Part shown: piece by piece, positions 32,727-42,207 of the stretch
Numbering within the stretch: the stretch's first letter is position 1
How the letters are laid out: each line of letters begins with the position of its first letter
From: an uncultured Dorea sp.
GTDB lineage: Bacteria; Bacillota; Clostridia; Lachnospirales; Lachnospiraceae
Assembly: GCA_948602995.1 (NCBI GenBank)
Contig: CAPEBR010000013.1
Coordinates: 1 to 64,000, forward strand
Reading direction: 5' to 3'
DNA length: 64,000 nt
The notes under the pieces: model-generated
What the model was told of the DNA's origin: nothing
Database searches by the model: none
What the model saw: the letters and a program-made list of their open reading frames with translations, nothing else
Translations under genes and position numbers: made by a program

Positions 32727-35666
32727 TTAATCTCCGTGGGTCTCACTTGTACTGATCTTTGCTGCTTTTCCGGTAACAACCTCCTTTTCTGATGCCAGTT
32801 TATAATAATATTTCATTACATCCCTTGTAATCTCACAAGTATATACAGAGCTGTATCCATTTGCAATACGGGTAGCAAATGCAATCTCCGGATTGTCACT
32901 GGGCGCGTAGCCTACAAAAAGCGCATGATCCGAATGTGTCTTACTCTGCTGTGCAGTACCGGTCTTTCCAGACAGGGTAACCTCAGTGGAATTAATGTCA
33001 GAAAAGGTTGCTGCATTTGCAACGGTAACAACATTTCTCATTCCATTATGGATTGCCGTCCACACGGAAGAACTGACTGCATCAATCGTATTCTTTACCT
33101 TTGGCTTAAACTCTTTCAGGGTTTTCCCTTCTACATCTGTTGTTTTGTCAAGGAGAGACAGGTCATAGACCGTACCCTTATTGGCGACTGCAGTAACATA
33201 CCTTGCCAGCTGACTGATTGTATAGTTGTTGGTTCCCTGGCCGATTGCCGACGGAACGGATGCCTCATCTGAAATCTGCGGTTCGGCCTCAGGCACCTCA
33301 ATGCCGGAGGTCGTGTCAAACCCGAACATCTTCGCGTATTTTCCAATCGCGTCTGTTCCTTTTTTACTGTCATAATATGCAGCCGTGGTCTTTCCCTCCA
33401 GATTATCCTCTGATATCTTTGATATACCCTTTTCTTCCAGACTTAACCGGTATCCTACTTCATAGAAGAAATTGTTACAGGAGTTTTCAATTGCTCCCTC
33501 CACATTCAGGCTTCCGTGGGCATTGGGATAAATCCAGCATTTTGGATTTGGTTCCACCTTTTCATAAATTCCATGACAGGGGAGATATTCATCAAGCGTT
33601 ATAATTCCCTCTGTCAGTGCGGCTGCCGCCACCAAAGGCTTATAAGTGGAACCCGGAGCCGTCTTCTCCTGGGTTGCACTGTTATAGAACGGGCGTGCCC
33701 CGTCATTGACAAGACGGTTGTAATAAGCAGAATCCATTGTGTTGGCAAGCCTGTTGTTGTCATATCCCGGATAAGATACGCAGGCAAGAACCTGTCCGCT
33801 CTTCGTATCCGTTACAACCATAGAACCGGTACATGGCTCAAGTGCGAGCTGTCCAGGTGTGATTTCCAGTTTCCTTAGCTTCTCCCGAAGGAAGTCATAT
33901 GCCCCCATCCTTCCGGACATCAGTGCCTCGTACTGTTCGTCGTCCTTTGGAAGGACCTTTTGTTCATACAGCATCAGACAGATCTGTCTTCCCGTCAGGC
34001 TGCCGCTGCGGATCATATAACGGTATAAAAGCTTATCAAAAGCATTATCCTCATTCATGCAGTCTGTAATAAATGCAGACAGTCCCTCATATAATTCTTC
34101 AGAATCCGTATATTTTTCCCCTTCAGACACATGATTCTGAAGCTTTGATGTATCAATCCAGTTTTGAGAAATCGCATAATTCAGATACTGATAAATATTA
34201 ATCGATTCCTTCTTTGTCCATGCCTGATAAGTCTTGTCACCTGTATCAATGGCATCTGACAGAAGAACCCCCTCTCTGACAAGCAGCTCGTCTACAATGT
34301 ACAGCATATAGGCCTGTACCTCCCTGGACTGTTCTTTATAGACAGCCGCTTTTGGATTATTCAGCACCTTCGCAATGGTTTTCTGCTTCTTTTTCTTATA
34401 GGAGGCAAACGCCTGTGCAACTTCTTTTTCGGTTGCCTTTGCCGTATCCTCAGTGAAATGGTTCATATCAAGAATCTCATTGGAGATAAACGAATTGTAC
34501 ACATCCCCAATGGGTATAATTGCATCATTTCCATCTTCCATGTTCGTGCGGTCAAAGTCAAGGGTATTTTGTATCTTGGCAAGAAGAATTCCCGCAAGCT
34601 CCTGTTCGATCACATGGTAGATGACCTTCTGAAGCCCGGCGTCTATGGACAGATAAACATCTCCGCCTGCTACCGGATCCGCCTGTGGTACTGTCTCAAT
34701 AATTTTCCCCACACTATTCACATAGAGCTTCACTCTTCCCTTCTTTCCCTTCAGGGTGGAATCCATCACCTGCTCGATTCCCGACTTGCCAATGGTATCG
34801 GTCTTCTCGTACTTTTTTTTGTCCTCCTTACTAAGCTTATTATACTCTTCCAGTGAAATCTGTCCGGTATAACCTATAATATTCGCAAAGCATTCGCTGT
34901 CATTATAGCGGCGCAGAGATTCTTCTTCAATGCTTACGCCCTGGAGTACATCCATATTTTCCATAACATCAGCCACAGTCTCATCACTTACATCCTCGGC
35001 AATGGTTGTGGAGATATATTTCTGATAGCTGTTAAGGGACATGGCGTAACGGACATTGACAAGCTTCAGAATCTCCTCTTTGCTGAGTTTTTCCTGATCC
35101 AGCCCATAGCCGTATATCTCGTCTGTACACAGATAATGGATAATCTGTGCTGCTGACTGGCTCTTCTGCTCCTTTGTCAGGTCATCGGTGTAACTCTCGC
35201 CGAATACATCCGCAACGAACCGGAGCCTCTGCACATCATTTTCCGCGACAAACATATAATTATTGTTATTATCAAGTATAATGCCAAAGTCACTGATTAC
35301 CGTATCCCCGTTTGACTCCACCATCTCAATGACCGTAGAAACCACTTCGTTCAGCACCTGGTTTTTTTCTTTCGTACTGTCATACTCGCCGTTGTCTTCA
35401 ATTGTAACGGAATATGCAAGCTCATTAAAGGCGAGGAGCCTGCCGTTACGGTCAAAAATATTTCCCCGGGTACCTTCTACCTCTTTCGTTTTCTGAATCT
35501 GAATCTCATACCTGTCGGCATAATCCTGCCCTTTTACGATCTGCAGATAAAAAACCCGCTGGACCAATACTGCTGATAACAGACAGAATACAACTGCTGT
35601 AATAAAAGCTCTTGAACCTACAATTTCCTTTATGCCTGTCTTAAGGCGTTCTAACAAATCAAACAA
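32727..35666 (-). CDS. mrdA: Class B penicillin-binding protein PBP2 (elongasome transpeptidase)
   Basis: The 979-residue protein has one N-terminal membrane helix (about 20-40), a dimerisation/linker region, and a C-terminal transpeptidase domain with S-x-x-K (PGSTYKPL, about 672), S-C-N (ENSCNNF) and K-T-G (SGKTGTAQQ, about 900). At about 980 residues it is much longer than E. coli PBP2 (633): an extra 250-300-residue region, about 370-640, precedes the catalytic domain. It should cross-link glycan for the Rod complex with the RodA encoded downstream. The TTG at 35666 lies 9 bases from AAGGAGT; a GTG at 35678 abuts that site. Confidence 0.9.
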   Translation of the reverse strand: MFDLLERLKTGIKEIVGSRAFITAVVFCLLSAVLVQRVFYLQIVKGQDYADRYEIQIQKTKEVEGTRGNIFDRNGRLLAFNELAYSVTIEDNGEYDSTKEKNQVLNEVVSTVIEMVESNGDTVISDFGIILDNNNNYMFVAENDVQRLRFVADVFGESYTDDLTKEQKSQSAAQIIHYLCTDEIYGYGLDQEKLSKEEILKLVNVRYAMSLNSYQKYISTTIAEDVSDETVADVMENMDVLQGVSIEEESLRRYNDSECFANIIGYTGQISLEEYNKLSKEDKKKYEKTDTIGKSGIEQVMDSTLKGKKGRVKLYVNSVGKIIETVPQADPVAGGDVYLSIDAGLQKVIYHVIEQELAGILLAKIQNTLDFDRTNMEDGNDAIIPIGDVYNSFISNEILDMNHFTEDTAKATEKEVAQAFASYKKKKQKTIAKVLNNPKAAVYKEQSREVQAYMLYIVDELLVREGVLLSDAIDTGDKTYQAWTKKESINIYQYLNYAISQNWIDTSKLQNHVSEGEKYTDSEELYEGLSAFITDCMNEDNAFDKLLYRYMIRSGSLTGRQICLMLYEQKVLPKDDEQYEALMSGRMGAYDFLREKLRKLEITPGQLALEPCTGSMVVTDTKSGQVLACVSYPGYDNNRLANTMDSAYYNRLVNDGARPFYNSATQEKTAPGSTYKPLVAAAALTEGIITLDEYLPCHGIYEKVEPNPKCWIYPNAHGSLNVEGAIENSCNNFFYEVGYRLSLEEKGISKISEDNLEGKTTAAYYDSKKGTDAIGKYAKMFGFDTTSGIEVPEAEPQISDEASVPSAIGQGTNNYTISQLARYVTAVANKGTVYDLSLLDKTTDVEGKTLKEFKPKVKNTIDAVSSSVWTAIHNGMRNVVTVANAATFSDINSTEVTLSGKTGTAQQSKTHSDHALFVGYAPSDNPEIAFATRIANGYSSVYTCEITRDVMKYYYKLASEKEVVTGKAAKISTSETHGD

Positions 35667-36177
35667 ACTTACTTGCACTCCTTTGTTCTTCTGCTTCTAA
35701 CTTCTTGTTAATGTACAGGATAATCTGATATAAAACCAGAGTCGCCAGTATCGTATAGACAAGCTCCGGCAAAATAATATGAAAAAGATGATTGTAAATC
35801 TCAAAATCTCCTCTCAGGACATAGATGCAGAAGCATGTAACCAGTCCGTACACTAATTCGCTGATCCCGATCAGCACAAGCGGAAGCTTGATATCCTCAT
35901 CAAAAAACAGCCGGTGAAAATATCCGTTTATATAGCCGATCACGGCAAACAGCATCATATTAAATCCCAGAGATGTTCCCCAGAAAACATCTACAAAGAT
36001 TCCGGCCGCAAATCCCACAAACATCCCTTCCTTCTTCCCCCGCATAAAGCCAAAGGAAGATGTGACGACTGTCATAAGGTTGGGCACTACCAGAACAGGA
36101 AAAATCCTTGGAAATACCGTGCTTTGTAGCAGGAAGGTAATAAGCAGGATAAAAAATATAGTGATCTTCCTTTTCAT
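35659..36177 (-). CDS. mreD: Rod-shape protein MreD
   Basis: The 172-residue membrane protein has five or so hydrophobic helices and the MreD pattern: LLQSTVFPRI near the N-terminus and FVDVFWGTSLGFNM (G-x-x-x-D-x-x-x-G-x-x-L-G). It connects MreC with cytoplasmic MreB in the elongasome. It overlaps mreC by 4 bases (ATGA) and PBP2 by 8 bases. Confidence 0.92.
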   Translation of the reverse strand: MKRKITIFFILLITFLLQSTVFPRIFPVLVVPNLMTVVTSSFGFMRGKKEGMFVGFAAGIFVDVFWGTSLGFNMMLFAVIGYINGYFHRLFFDEDIKLPLVLIGISELVYGLVTCFCIYVLRGDFEIYNHLFHIILPELVYTILATLVLYQIILYINKKLEAEEQRSASKFV

Positions 36178-37040
36178 TCCTTCTCGCTGCCTCCTGTCAT
36201 GTCTGCCTTTGTGGTGGTAATGACCAGAACCTCCTGAAGCTTGCTGAAGTCAACTGCCGGTGTAATATAACCGGACCGGGTCAGATTATTGGAATCCACC
36301 TCAATCTCGCTGATATAACCAATAAAAATACCTTGTACAAAGCGGTCGCTCACATGAGAGGTTACAATCTGTTCCCCGACTTCAATCACATTATCATTAT
36401 TCTTCATCTTTTCAAAACGGATTCTTCCATCCGGTATAAGCTTCAGATCCCCCCTCACCATGCAGGTGTCTGAGGTGGATAAAACCATGCCGCTGACATT
36501 ACTTGCATCATCAATAATCGACCGTACCCGGGAATAATCCGGCGCCACTTCTGTTACAATTCCAACCAGGCCGCTTCCTGACAGCACATTACAGTTTACC
36601 TTGATTCCGTCATTGCTGCCCTTGTCAATGGTAAAATCGCTGAACCAGTTGCTGCCATTGTTGGCAATTACATGTGCGCCGATTTTTTCATAATCCGAAT
36701 AATTTTCGTCCAGCTTATAGAGCTCTCTTAAGCGGTCCAGCTCATACTGCTCCTGCCGGAGCCTTGTATTTTCGATGGTAAGCTCGTCCACCTTTGTCTG
36801 TAGCGCATTCTTTTCGTTTCTTACATCCTCTAGTGTATCAAAATTGTCAGAAATATCACTCAGATATCTTCCCACATAACTGATCCCCTTCTGCATGGGG
36901 ACAACCGTATAATTTCCAATCAGGCGGAATACGCCGCCCCCGTCAGTAAATCTCTCAATTCCCAAAAGCAGTACGCACACTGCTACCAGAACCATAAGCC
37001 AGTATTTACTTGAAAGTGAAGATTGGTTTTTAATTTTCAT
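36174..37040 (-). CDS. mreC: Rod-shape protein MreC
   Basis: The 288-residue protein has an N-terminal membrane helix (about 12-28), a coiled coil (about 65-100; NEKNALQTKVDELTIENTRL, shortened), and a beta-barrel domain (110-280) with the MreC signatures VIANNGSNWF, DKGSNDGIKVN and GLVGIVTEV. It scaffolds PBP2 and RodA outside the membrane. AGGTGGATGAGTTAAT precedes the ATG one base after the preceding stop. Confidence 0.95.
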   Translation of the reverse strand: MKIKNQSSLSSKYWLMVLVAVCVLLLGIERFTDGGGVFRLIGNYTVVPMQKGISYVGRYLSDISDNFDTLEDVRNEKNALQTKVDELTIENTRLRQEQYELDRLRELYKLDENYSDYEKIGAHVIANNGSNWFSDFTIDKGSNDGIKVNCNVLSGSGLVGIVTEVAPDYSRVRSIIDDASNVSGMVLSTSDTCMVRGDLKLIPDGRIRFEKMKNNDNVIEVGEQIVTSHVSDRFVQGIFIGYISEIEVDSNNLTRSGYITPAVDFSKLQEVLVITTTKADMTGGSEKE

Positions 37041-37041
37041 A

Positions 37042-38064
37042 TTAACTCATCCACCTATATCTGTCGTCCAGCATGGAAAATGCCAGCTGTCGTAATTCTT
37101 TTGACATGATAATCTTTTTCAGTCCGTTTACGGAGCAGAACTCCGGGTTAACCGCCGTCCTGGTTGTTATGCCCACATTCTTTTCAATATAGGCATCCAG
37201 TCCGTTTGTATTTGCGACGCCGCCTGTAAGAAATATGCCGTTCTTATGAATTGCCGCGCGTACTTCAGGCGGCGTCCTGTCAAGGAGCGACTGGATTGAC
37301 TGGATACATTCCATCAGAGGATCCCTCACGGCTGCACGCACCAGGTTAATCGATATGGCCTTCTGCATGGGAACACCGGTAATCAGATCACGTCCCGCAA
37401 CCATAAATGCAGCCTCAGAATCAGCTTTAAAAATATCAAATCTGCGCCGCAGCGCCTCTGCGGTGTGTCTTCCGATCAGGAAATCATGACTGTTGCGGAT
37501 TATAGTGATGATTGCGTCATCATAGTTCCTTCCCCCAATTGGAAGCAGACGGTTGAGAACCATGCCTCCTCCTGCAAGGACAGAAAGCTCGGTTGTCTCT
37601 CCTCCGAAATTTGCAATAAAGGTTCCCCTCGTATTCCGGGCGTCAATATTCATGCCGATGGCATCTGCGATGGAGCGTTCTACAATATTTACCTCCTTCG
37701 CTTTTGCAGTAGAATGAATGACCAGATCAAAGAAGGCCTTTTTCTGGACCTTCGTCACATCTGTGGGGACCGCGACAACATACTCTGCCCCATGGGCAAA
37801 CTGCCTCTCGCCCTTAATCAGGTTCTGCAGGAGAAACTGCATGTTCGTAAACCCGGTGATCATACCTGCCTTCATGGGAAATAATACCTCAATGGATTCA
37901 GGTGTTTTTTCATACATACAATAGGCATCATCACCCACCGCATAGATCTCTCTTTTATTCTTTACTGCAATGACACATTTTTCATTCCAGATTGTGTCGC
38001 GCTTTTTATCATAAACCTTAATGTCATAAGAGCCAAGATCCAGCCCGTATGTGTTCTTTGCCAT
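37042..38064 (-). CDS. MreB-like actin-family protein (divergent)
   Basis: The 340-residue protein belongs to the MreB/Hsp70-actin fold: phosphate-1 loop YGLDLGSYDIKVY (4-16), a phosphate-2 region NFGGETTEL (about 155), and an adenosine motif LTGGVANTNGLDAY (about 287). MreB normally has D-I-G-G-G-T in phosphate 2; here the aspartate is asparagine and the third glycine glutamate, so ATP hydrolysis may be altered. It holds the mreB slot of radC-mreB-mreC-mreD. The ATG at 38064 (MAKNTYGLD) follows GAAAGGAAG; a longer frame overlaps radC. Confidence 0.85.
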   Translation of the reverse strand: MAKNTYGLDLGSYDIKVYDKKRDTIWNEKCVIAVKNKREIYAVGDDAYCMYEKTPESIEVLFPMKAGMITGFTNMQFLLQNLIKGERQFAHGAEYVVAVPTDVTKVQKKAFFDLVIHSTAKAKEVNIVERSIADAIGMNIDARNTRGTFIANFGGETTELSVLAGGGMVLNRLLPIGGRNYDDAIITIIRNSHDFLIGRHTAEALRRRFDIFKADSEAAFMVAGRDLITGVPMQKAISINLVRAAVRDPLMECIQSIQSLLDRTPPEVRAAIHKNGIFLTGGVANTNGLDAYIEKNVGITTRTAVNPEFCSVNGLKKIIMSKELRQLAFSMLDDRYRWMS

Positions 38065-38078
38065 ATGGATCTTCCTTT

Positions 38079-38771
38079 CTACAAAAGCCCTTCCTTGCGA
38101 AAGCTGATAAAACAATTATTGCCAATAATAATATGATCTAACAGATCTATCCCAATTAAAGCTCCTGCTTCTTTAATCCGTCTTGTGGTCAGCTGATCCT
38201 CCCGGCTCGGGGTCGGGTCGCCGCTCGGGTGGTTATGCATAATAATAATGGATACAGCGTTCTTTTGCAATGCTTCTATAAAAAGCTCTCTCGGCGTGAT
38301 CAGGGAAGCATTCACAGTTCCTTTGGAGATCTCGGTCTCGCCGATTAATTTCGATTTGGTATTCAGCATCAGAAGCTTCATGTGCTCCTGCTTTTCATGA
38401 CGGAGGTCTTCCATATAATATTTTGCAATGGTATCCGGATTCTGAAAGCTTAGAAGATCCTGTGCGCTTGTCCTGGCAAGCCGTTTAGCAAGCTCTGATA
38501 TACAGGAGATCTGAATTGCCTTCACCCTGCCGACACCCTTAATCTGCATCAGGCGCTCCCTGCTGAACTGATGGATGCTTAAGATACCGTGATCACCGGT
38601 ATGATACAGAATCCGTTTGGAAAGCTCCAGTGCGTTTTCTCCCCGTGTACCTGTACGCAGAAGTACTGCAAGAAGCTCTGCGTCACTGAGACTTTCTGCG
38701 CCGCGGCTCTCACATTTCTCATAAGGCCGCTCCATGTCGGGTATCTCTTTCATGGTATTTTTCTGATTCAT
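38079..38771 (-). CDS. radC: RadC family JAB-domain protein
   Basis: The 230-residue protein has an N-terminal helix-hairpin-helix-like region (about 60-100; GVGRVKAIQI) and a C-terminal JAMM metalloprotease-like fold with H-N-H-P-S-G-D-P-T-P-S-x-x-D, the zinc-binding set. Despite the name, a repair function is not established. The ATG at 38771 follows AAAGGAAC. It leads into the mre cluster, as in many Firmicutes. Confidence 0.93.
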   Translation of the reverse strand: MNQKNTMKEIPDMERPYEKCESRGAESLSDAELLAVLLRTGTRGENALELSKRILYHTGDHGILSIHQFSRERLMQIKGVGRVKAIQISCISELAKRLARTSAQDLLSFQNPDTIAKYYMEDLRHEKQEHMKLLMLNTKSKLIGETEISKGTVNASLITPRELFIEALQKNAVSIIIMHNHPSGDPTPSREDQLTTRRIKEAGALIGIDLLDHIIIGNNCFISFRKEGLL

Positions 38772-38845
38772 ATGTTCCTTTAGATTCAACGATGCTCTTT
38801 TGTAGAATGAGAGTAGCAAAGACAGCCTGGCTGAATGTTTACGGG

Positions 38846-39106
38846 CTATAAGAAGCGGTAAATGATAATAGCAATAATAATTCCTATAATACTGGCAATT
38901 GTAATCTTAATCGTAAGCCCGAAGGTAATAACCAGCAGCCCCAGATTCAGTACGATCGGTTCGTGCAGTCCAAACATCTGCCCATAGCTTAACCACTTAA
39001 GGGCAGGCACGCCTTCAGACAGCATTCCGATAAAGCCGCCAAGAACAATTCCTGCCAGAATCAGCAGAAAAAGTGCCCAGGCATTCTTGCTTCCTGTTCC
39101 CTTCAT
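38846..39106 (-). CDS. DUF4321 small membrane protein
   Basis: The 86-residue protein has two hydrophobic helices (about 9-28 and 48-84) separated by a short polar loop, matching the DUF4321 family found upstream of radC/mre in Clostridia. The N-terminal helix contains ALFLLILAGIVLGGFIG. Its function is unknown, but its position suggests an envelope role. The ATG at 39106 follows GAGGAGG; an in-frame extension to 39142 has no ribosome site. Confidence 0.85.
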   Translation of the reverse strand: MKGTGSKNAWALFLLILAGIVLGGFIGMLSEGVPALKWLSYGQMFGLHEPIVLNLGLLVITFGLTIKITIASIIGIIIAIIIYRFL

Positions 39107-39250
39107 TATGTACTCCTCCTCATACTTCTCTAAAAAACTCAATATATTCTATCATATTTTCCAAAAACTGTATAGACTTATCCTATTAAAAATTTCTTAA
39201 TCCCTTTTAAGATTTGTCGAAAGACAGACAGATTCTGCGGATATACCGCC

Positions 39251-40891
39251 TCAGAAAGCCTTTTCAAATGGCCTGTAAATACGGCTGACAGCTTCTGCCA
39301 CCTTAAGTCCGTCTGCAGCCGCTGATGTAATACCTCCTGCATATCCGGCGCCTTCCCCGCACGGATATAGTCCGCTGACACTGCTTTCCAATGTCTCACA
39401 TCTTACAATCCTGACCGGAGATGAGGTTCTGCTCTCCACCCCGGAAAGTATTGCATCAGAAGCTGCAAATCCGGAAAGCTTCTGGTCAAATGCCTTGATA
39501 CCTTCCTCCAGGGAGGCAGAAAGAAATTCCGGAAAAATCCCCCGGACATCTCCCCATGTATATCCGCCCTTTATATGAGGCATGACCATTCCCGGCCCTG
39601 CAGACGGCCTGTTTTTACAAAAATCTCCAAAAAGCTGTACCGGCACTTTTCCCTGTCCGGCAGAAAATGCCCGTTCTTCCAGATATCTTTGGAAATGCAT
39701 ACCCGAAAGAACGTCATCAGGCGTTTCCCCATACCTGGCAAAATCGTCAGGATGAACGGTTACGATTACCGCACTATTTGCATTCTCCCCATTCCGCCCG
39801 CTGTAGCTCATGCCATTTACTGCAAGACGTCCTGCCTCTGAGGAAGCGTTCACCACATATCCACCCGGACACATACAGAAGGTATAGACTCCTCTCCCGC
39901 TTCTGGTCTTAGCCGTAAGCTTGTAGGCAGCGGCTGGAAGCCTGCTGCTATGCCCTTTTCCATATTGCGCATCATTGACCAGCGCCTGTGGATGTTCCAC
40001 CCGCACCCCTGCCGCAAAGGCCTTGGGCTCCATGTGGATGTTTCTCTGGCGAAGCATGGAAAAGGTATCCCGCGCGCTGTGGCCGATCGCAAGCACGGCA
40101 AGAGAGGTATTTAAAAATGACTCTTCCCCGGTTTTTGTATCACGCACCGTAAGACCAGACAGACAGCCGGATTCTTCCGATATATGAAGATCTGTAACCT
40201 TTGCGTGAAACCGCACGTCTCCGCCCATGCGTGTAATCGCATTCCGGATGTTCTTTACAACACCCGCCAGAATATCTGTTCCGATATGCGGCCTGCTCTC
40301 ATATAGGATCTCTTCTGGCGCTCCGTGCAGGACAAACAGACGGAGCACCTCCCGGTTGCGGCCGCACGTGTCATGAGTAAGGGTATTCAGTTTACCATCC
40401 GAAAAGGTGCCTGCACCCCCTTCCCCGAACTGTACATTGGACTCTGGAAGGAGTTCGCCTCCTTCCCAGAAATCCTGCACATTCTTTACACGGGTATCCA
40501 CATCTGCTCCCCTCTCCAGCAGGATGGGACAGTATCCCATCCTCGCAAGCTCATAGCCGCAGAAAAGTCCGGCAGGCCCGGTTCCGATAATGACTGGCTG
40601 TTCGTTCAGTGGGATTGTTCCGGAAGGCTCTATTCTATATGCAGGTTCTTTCTCCCGGACAGTAATGTTTTTATTTCTTAATCTTTTATAGATCTGCAGC
40701 TCATGCCTTACCTGGACATCTATGGTGTAAACATCATAGATCTGCGGCTTTTTTCTTGCATCCAGTGAGTGCCGTCTGATCTTATAGGACATAAGCTCCG
40801 TTTCTTTTGTAAGGAGCTCCTTTACGATTCTTTTTCTCAGCGCCTCCGGGCTGTGCCCGGCAGGAAGCTTTAGCTGTTGAATTCTAAGCAT
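39251..40891 (-). CDS. FAD-dependent dehydrogenase, COG2509 type
   Basis: The 546-residue flavoprotein has a short N-terminal domain (about 1-85) and an FAD-binding Rossmann motif VIIGTGPAGLFCGYELAR (about 99), followed by GGAGTFSDGKLNT, a COG2509 hallmark, and the C-terminal GEGAGYAGGITSAAADG. The family is widespread in Firmicutes with unknown substrate. AAAGGAAGGTAAAT precedes the ATG. A second, unrelated FAD protein lies 74 bases upstream, so the two are probably cotranscribed. Confidence 0.88.
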   Translation of the reverse strand: MLRIQQLKLPAGHSPEALRKRIVKELLTKETELMSYKIRRHSLDARKKPQIYDVYTIDVQVRHELQIYKRLRNKNITVREKEPAYRIEPSGTIPLNEQPVIIGTGPAGLFCGYELARMGYCPILLERGADVDTRVKNVQDFWEGGELLPESNVQFGEGGAGTFSDGKLNTLTHDTCGRNREVLRLFVLHGAPEEILYESRPHIGTDILAGVVKNIRNAITRMGGDVRFHAKVTDLHISEESGCLSGLTVRDTKTGEESFLNTSLAVLAIGHSARDTFSMLRQRNIHMEPKAFAAGVRVEHPQALVNDAQYGKGHSSRLPAAAYKLTAKTRSGRGVYTFCMCPGGYVVNASSEAGRLAVNGMSYSGRNGENANSAVIVTVHPDDFARYGETPDDVLSGMHFQRYLEERAFSAGQGKVPVQLFGDFCKNRPSAGPGMVMPHIKGGYTWGDVRGIFPEFLSASLEEGIKAFDQKLSGFAASDAILSGVESRTSSPVRIVRCETLESSVSGLYPCGEGAGYAGGITSAAADGLKVAEAVSRIYRPFEKAF

Positions 40892-40965
40892 ATTTACCTT
40901 CCTTTACAAGTGGGGAAATGCACGCATCCTGCTGTACGAAACGGCAGTTCCATCTGACCCCGGTA

Positions 40966-42207
40966 TCATTTTGCAGCCGCGTTTCCGGCCAGCCAGCCGG
41001 TTGCCCATGCCCACTGCAGATTGTATCCGCCGCACATACCGTCCACATCCAGCAGCTCTCCGGTCAGATAAAGTCCTTCCACATAACGGGATTCCATCGT
41101 GTGGCAGCAAGCCTCCTGAAGGCGCACTCCTCCTGCACAGACCTGTGCATTGTCAAACCCATTGGTATCTTGTATCAGGAGCACCGTATGCCTGCACTGT
41201 CTGACAAACCGCCGGATTTCGTCCCCTGACAGCTCCTTCGCCTGTTTTTTCGGAGAAATTCCCGAAAGTGAAAGAAGACATAGGGTAAGTTTTTCATGAA
41301 AAATACCGGCTAGATATTCGGAGACCTTCCTCCTCTCTTTCATACTTCGTTTCTGCAGATATTCTGTCAGCTCTGATTCGCTCATTGCAGGAAGAAAGTC
41401 AATGACTGCCTCTGCCCTGCGCTTGTGGTACAGCGCTTTCGAAAGATAACGGCTGATCTGAAAAACCGGAATACCCGAAATGCCATAATTCGTAATCTGC
41501 AGCTCTCCTGTGTCCGCAGATACTTCTGTCCCGTCCACAAGAGCAGACACCGACGCCTCTGTACGTACTCCCGCGGCATTTTTTAATGGATGATCTTTTA
41601 CCTTAAGCTGCACCAGAGCCGGAACAACTGGTACAAGGGAATGCCCAAGCGACTTTGCCAGTGTATACCCGCTTCCATCTGAGCCGAGCACACTCGCCGC
41701 ACGTCCGCCGCAGGCCAGAATCACTTTATGGGCATAGTATCGTTCCTTCCTGCGGGAAGTTCCGTCTGCATGTTCTCCCTGGATCTGAAATCCCTTTTTC
41801 CCCGGAATGATCTCTGTTACATGGACGCCCATATGGATCCTGACCCCGGATTCCTCTGCCTCTCTGACAAGAAGCCCTCGAACCACAGAAGCCTGTTCAC
41901 ACCTTGGATAAATGTACCCGTTTCTGGAGCGCACCATAAGTCCAAGTTCTTCAAAAAAAGTAATTGCTTCATGAGATCCGAACTGTTTCAGAACTTCTTC
42001 TACATATCTCGTTTCCTCACTCCGAAAAAAGGAGGTGTCCATCTTCTCATTCGTAAGATTACATCTCCCATTTCCTGTAGAAAGAAGCTTCTTTCCCGCC
42101 TGCTCCTTATGCTCCAGTATAAAAACCTCTGTATTTTGCCGCCTGGCTGCCGAAATCGCAGCCATCAGTCCCGATGCGCCGCCGCCGATCACTCCGATTC
42201 TGTTCAT
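40966..42207 (-). CDS. BaiN/RdsA-family NAD(P)/FAD oxidoreductase (HI0933-like)
   Basis: The 413-residue flavoprotein starts with GVIGGGASGLMAAISAAR, a dinucleotide-binding motif, and has LLSTGNGRCNLTN and the C-terminal ELLDVDGMCGGYNLQWAWATG, hallmarks of COG2081. Family members act on diverse substrates; bile-acid reduction has been reported for BaiN, but this cannot be assumed here. It overlaps the preceding PLP gene by 4 bases (ATGA). Confidence 0.9.
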   Translation of the reverse strand: MNRIGVIGGGASGLMAAISAARRQNTEVFILEHKEQAGKKLLSTGNGRCNLTNEKMDTSFFRSEETRYVEEVLKQFGSHEAITFFEELGLMVRSRNGYIYPRCEQASVVRGLLVREAEESGVRIHMGVHVTEIIPGKKGFQIQGEHADGTSRRKERYYAHKVILACGGRAASVLGSDGSGYTLAKSLGHSLVPVVPALVQLKVKDHPLKNAAGVRTEASVSALVDGTEVSADTGELQITNYGISGIPVFQISRYLSKALYHKRRAEAVIDFLPAMSESELTEYLQKRSMKERRKVSEYLAGIFHEKLTLCLLSLSGISPKKQAKELSGDEIRRFVRQCRHTVLLIQDTNGFDNAQVCAGGVRLQEACCHTMESRYVEGLYLTGELLDVDGMCGGYNLQWAWATGWLAGNAAAK

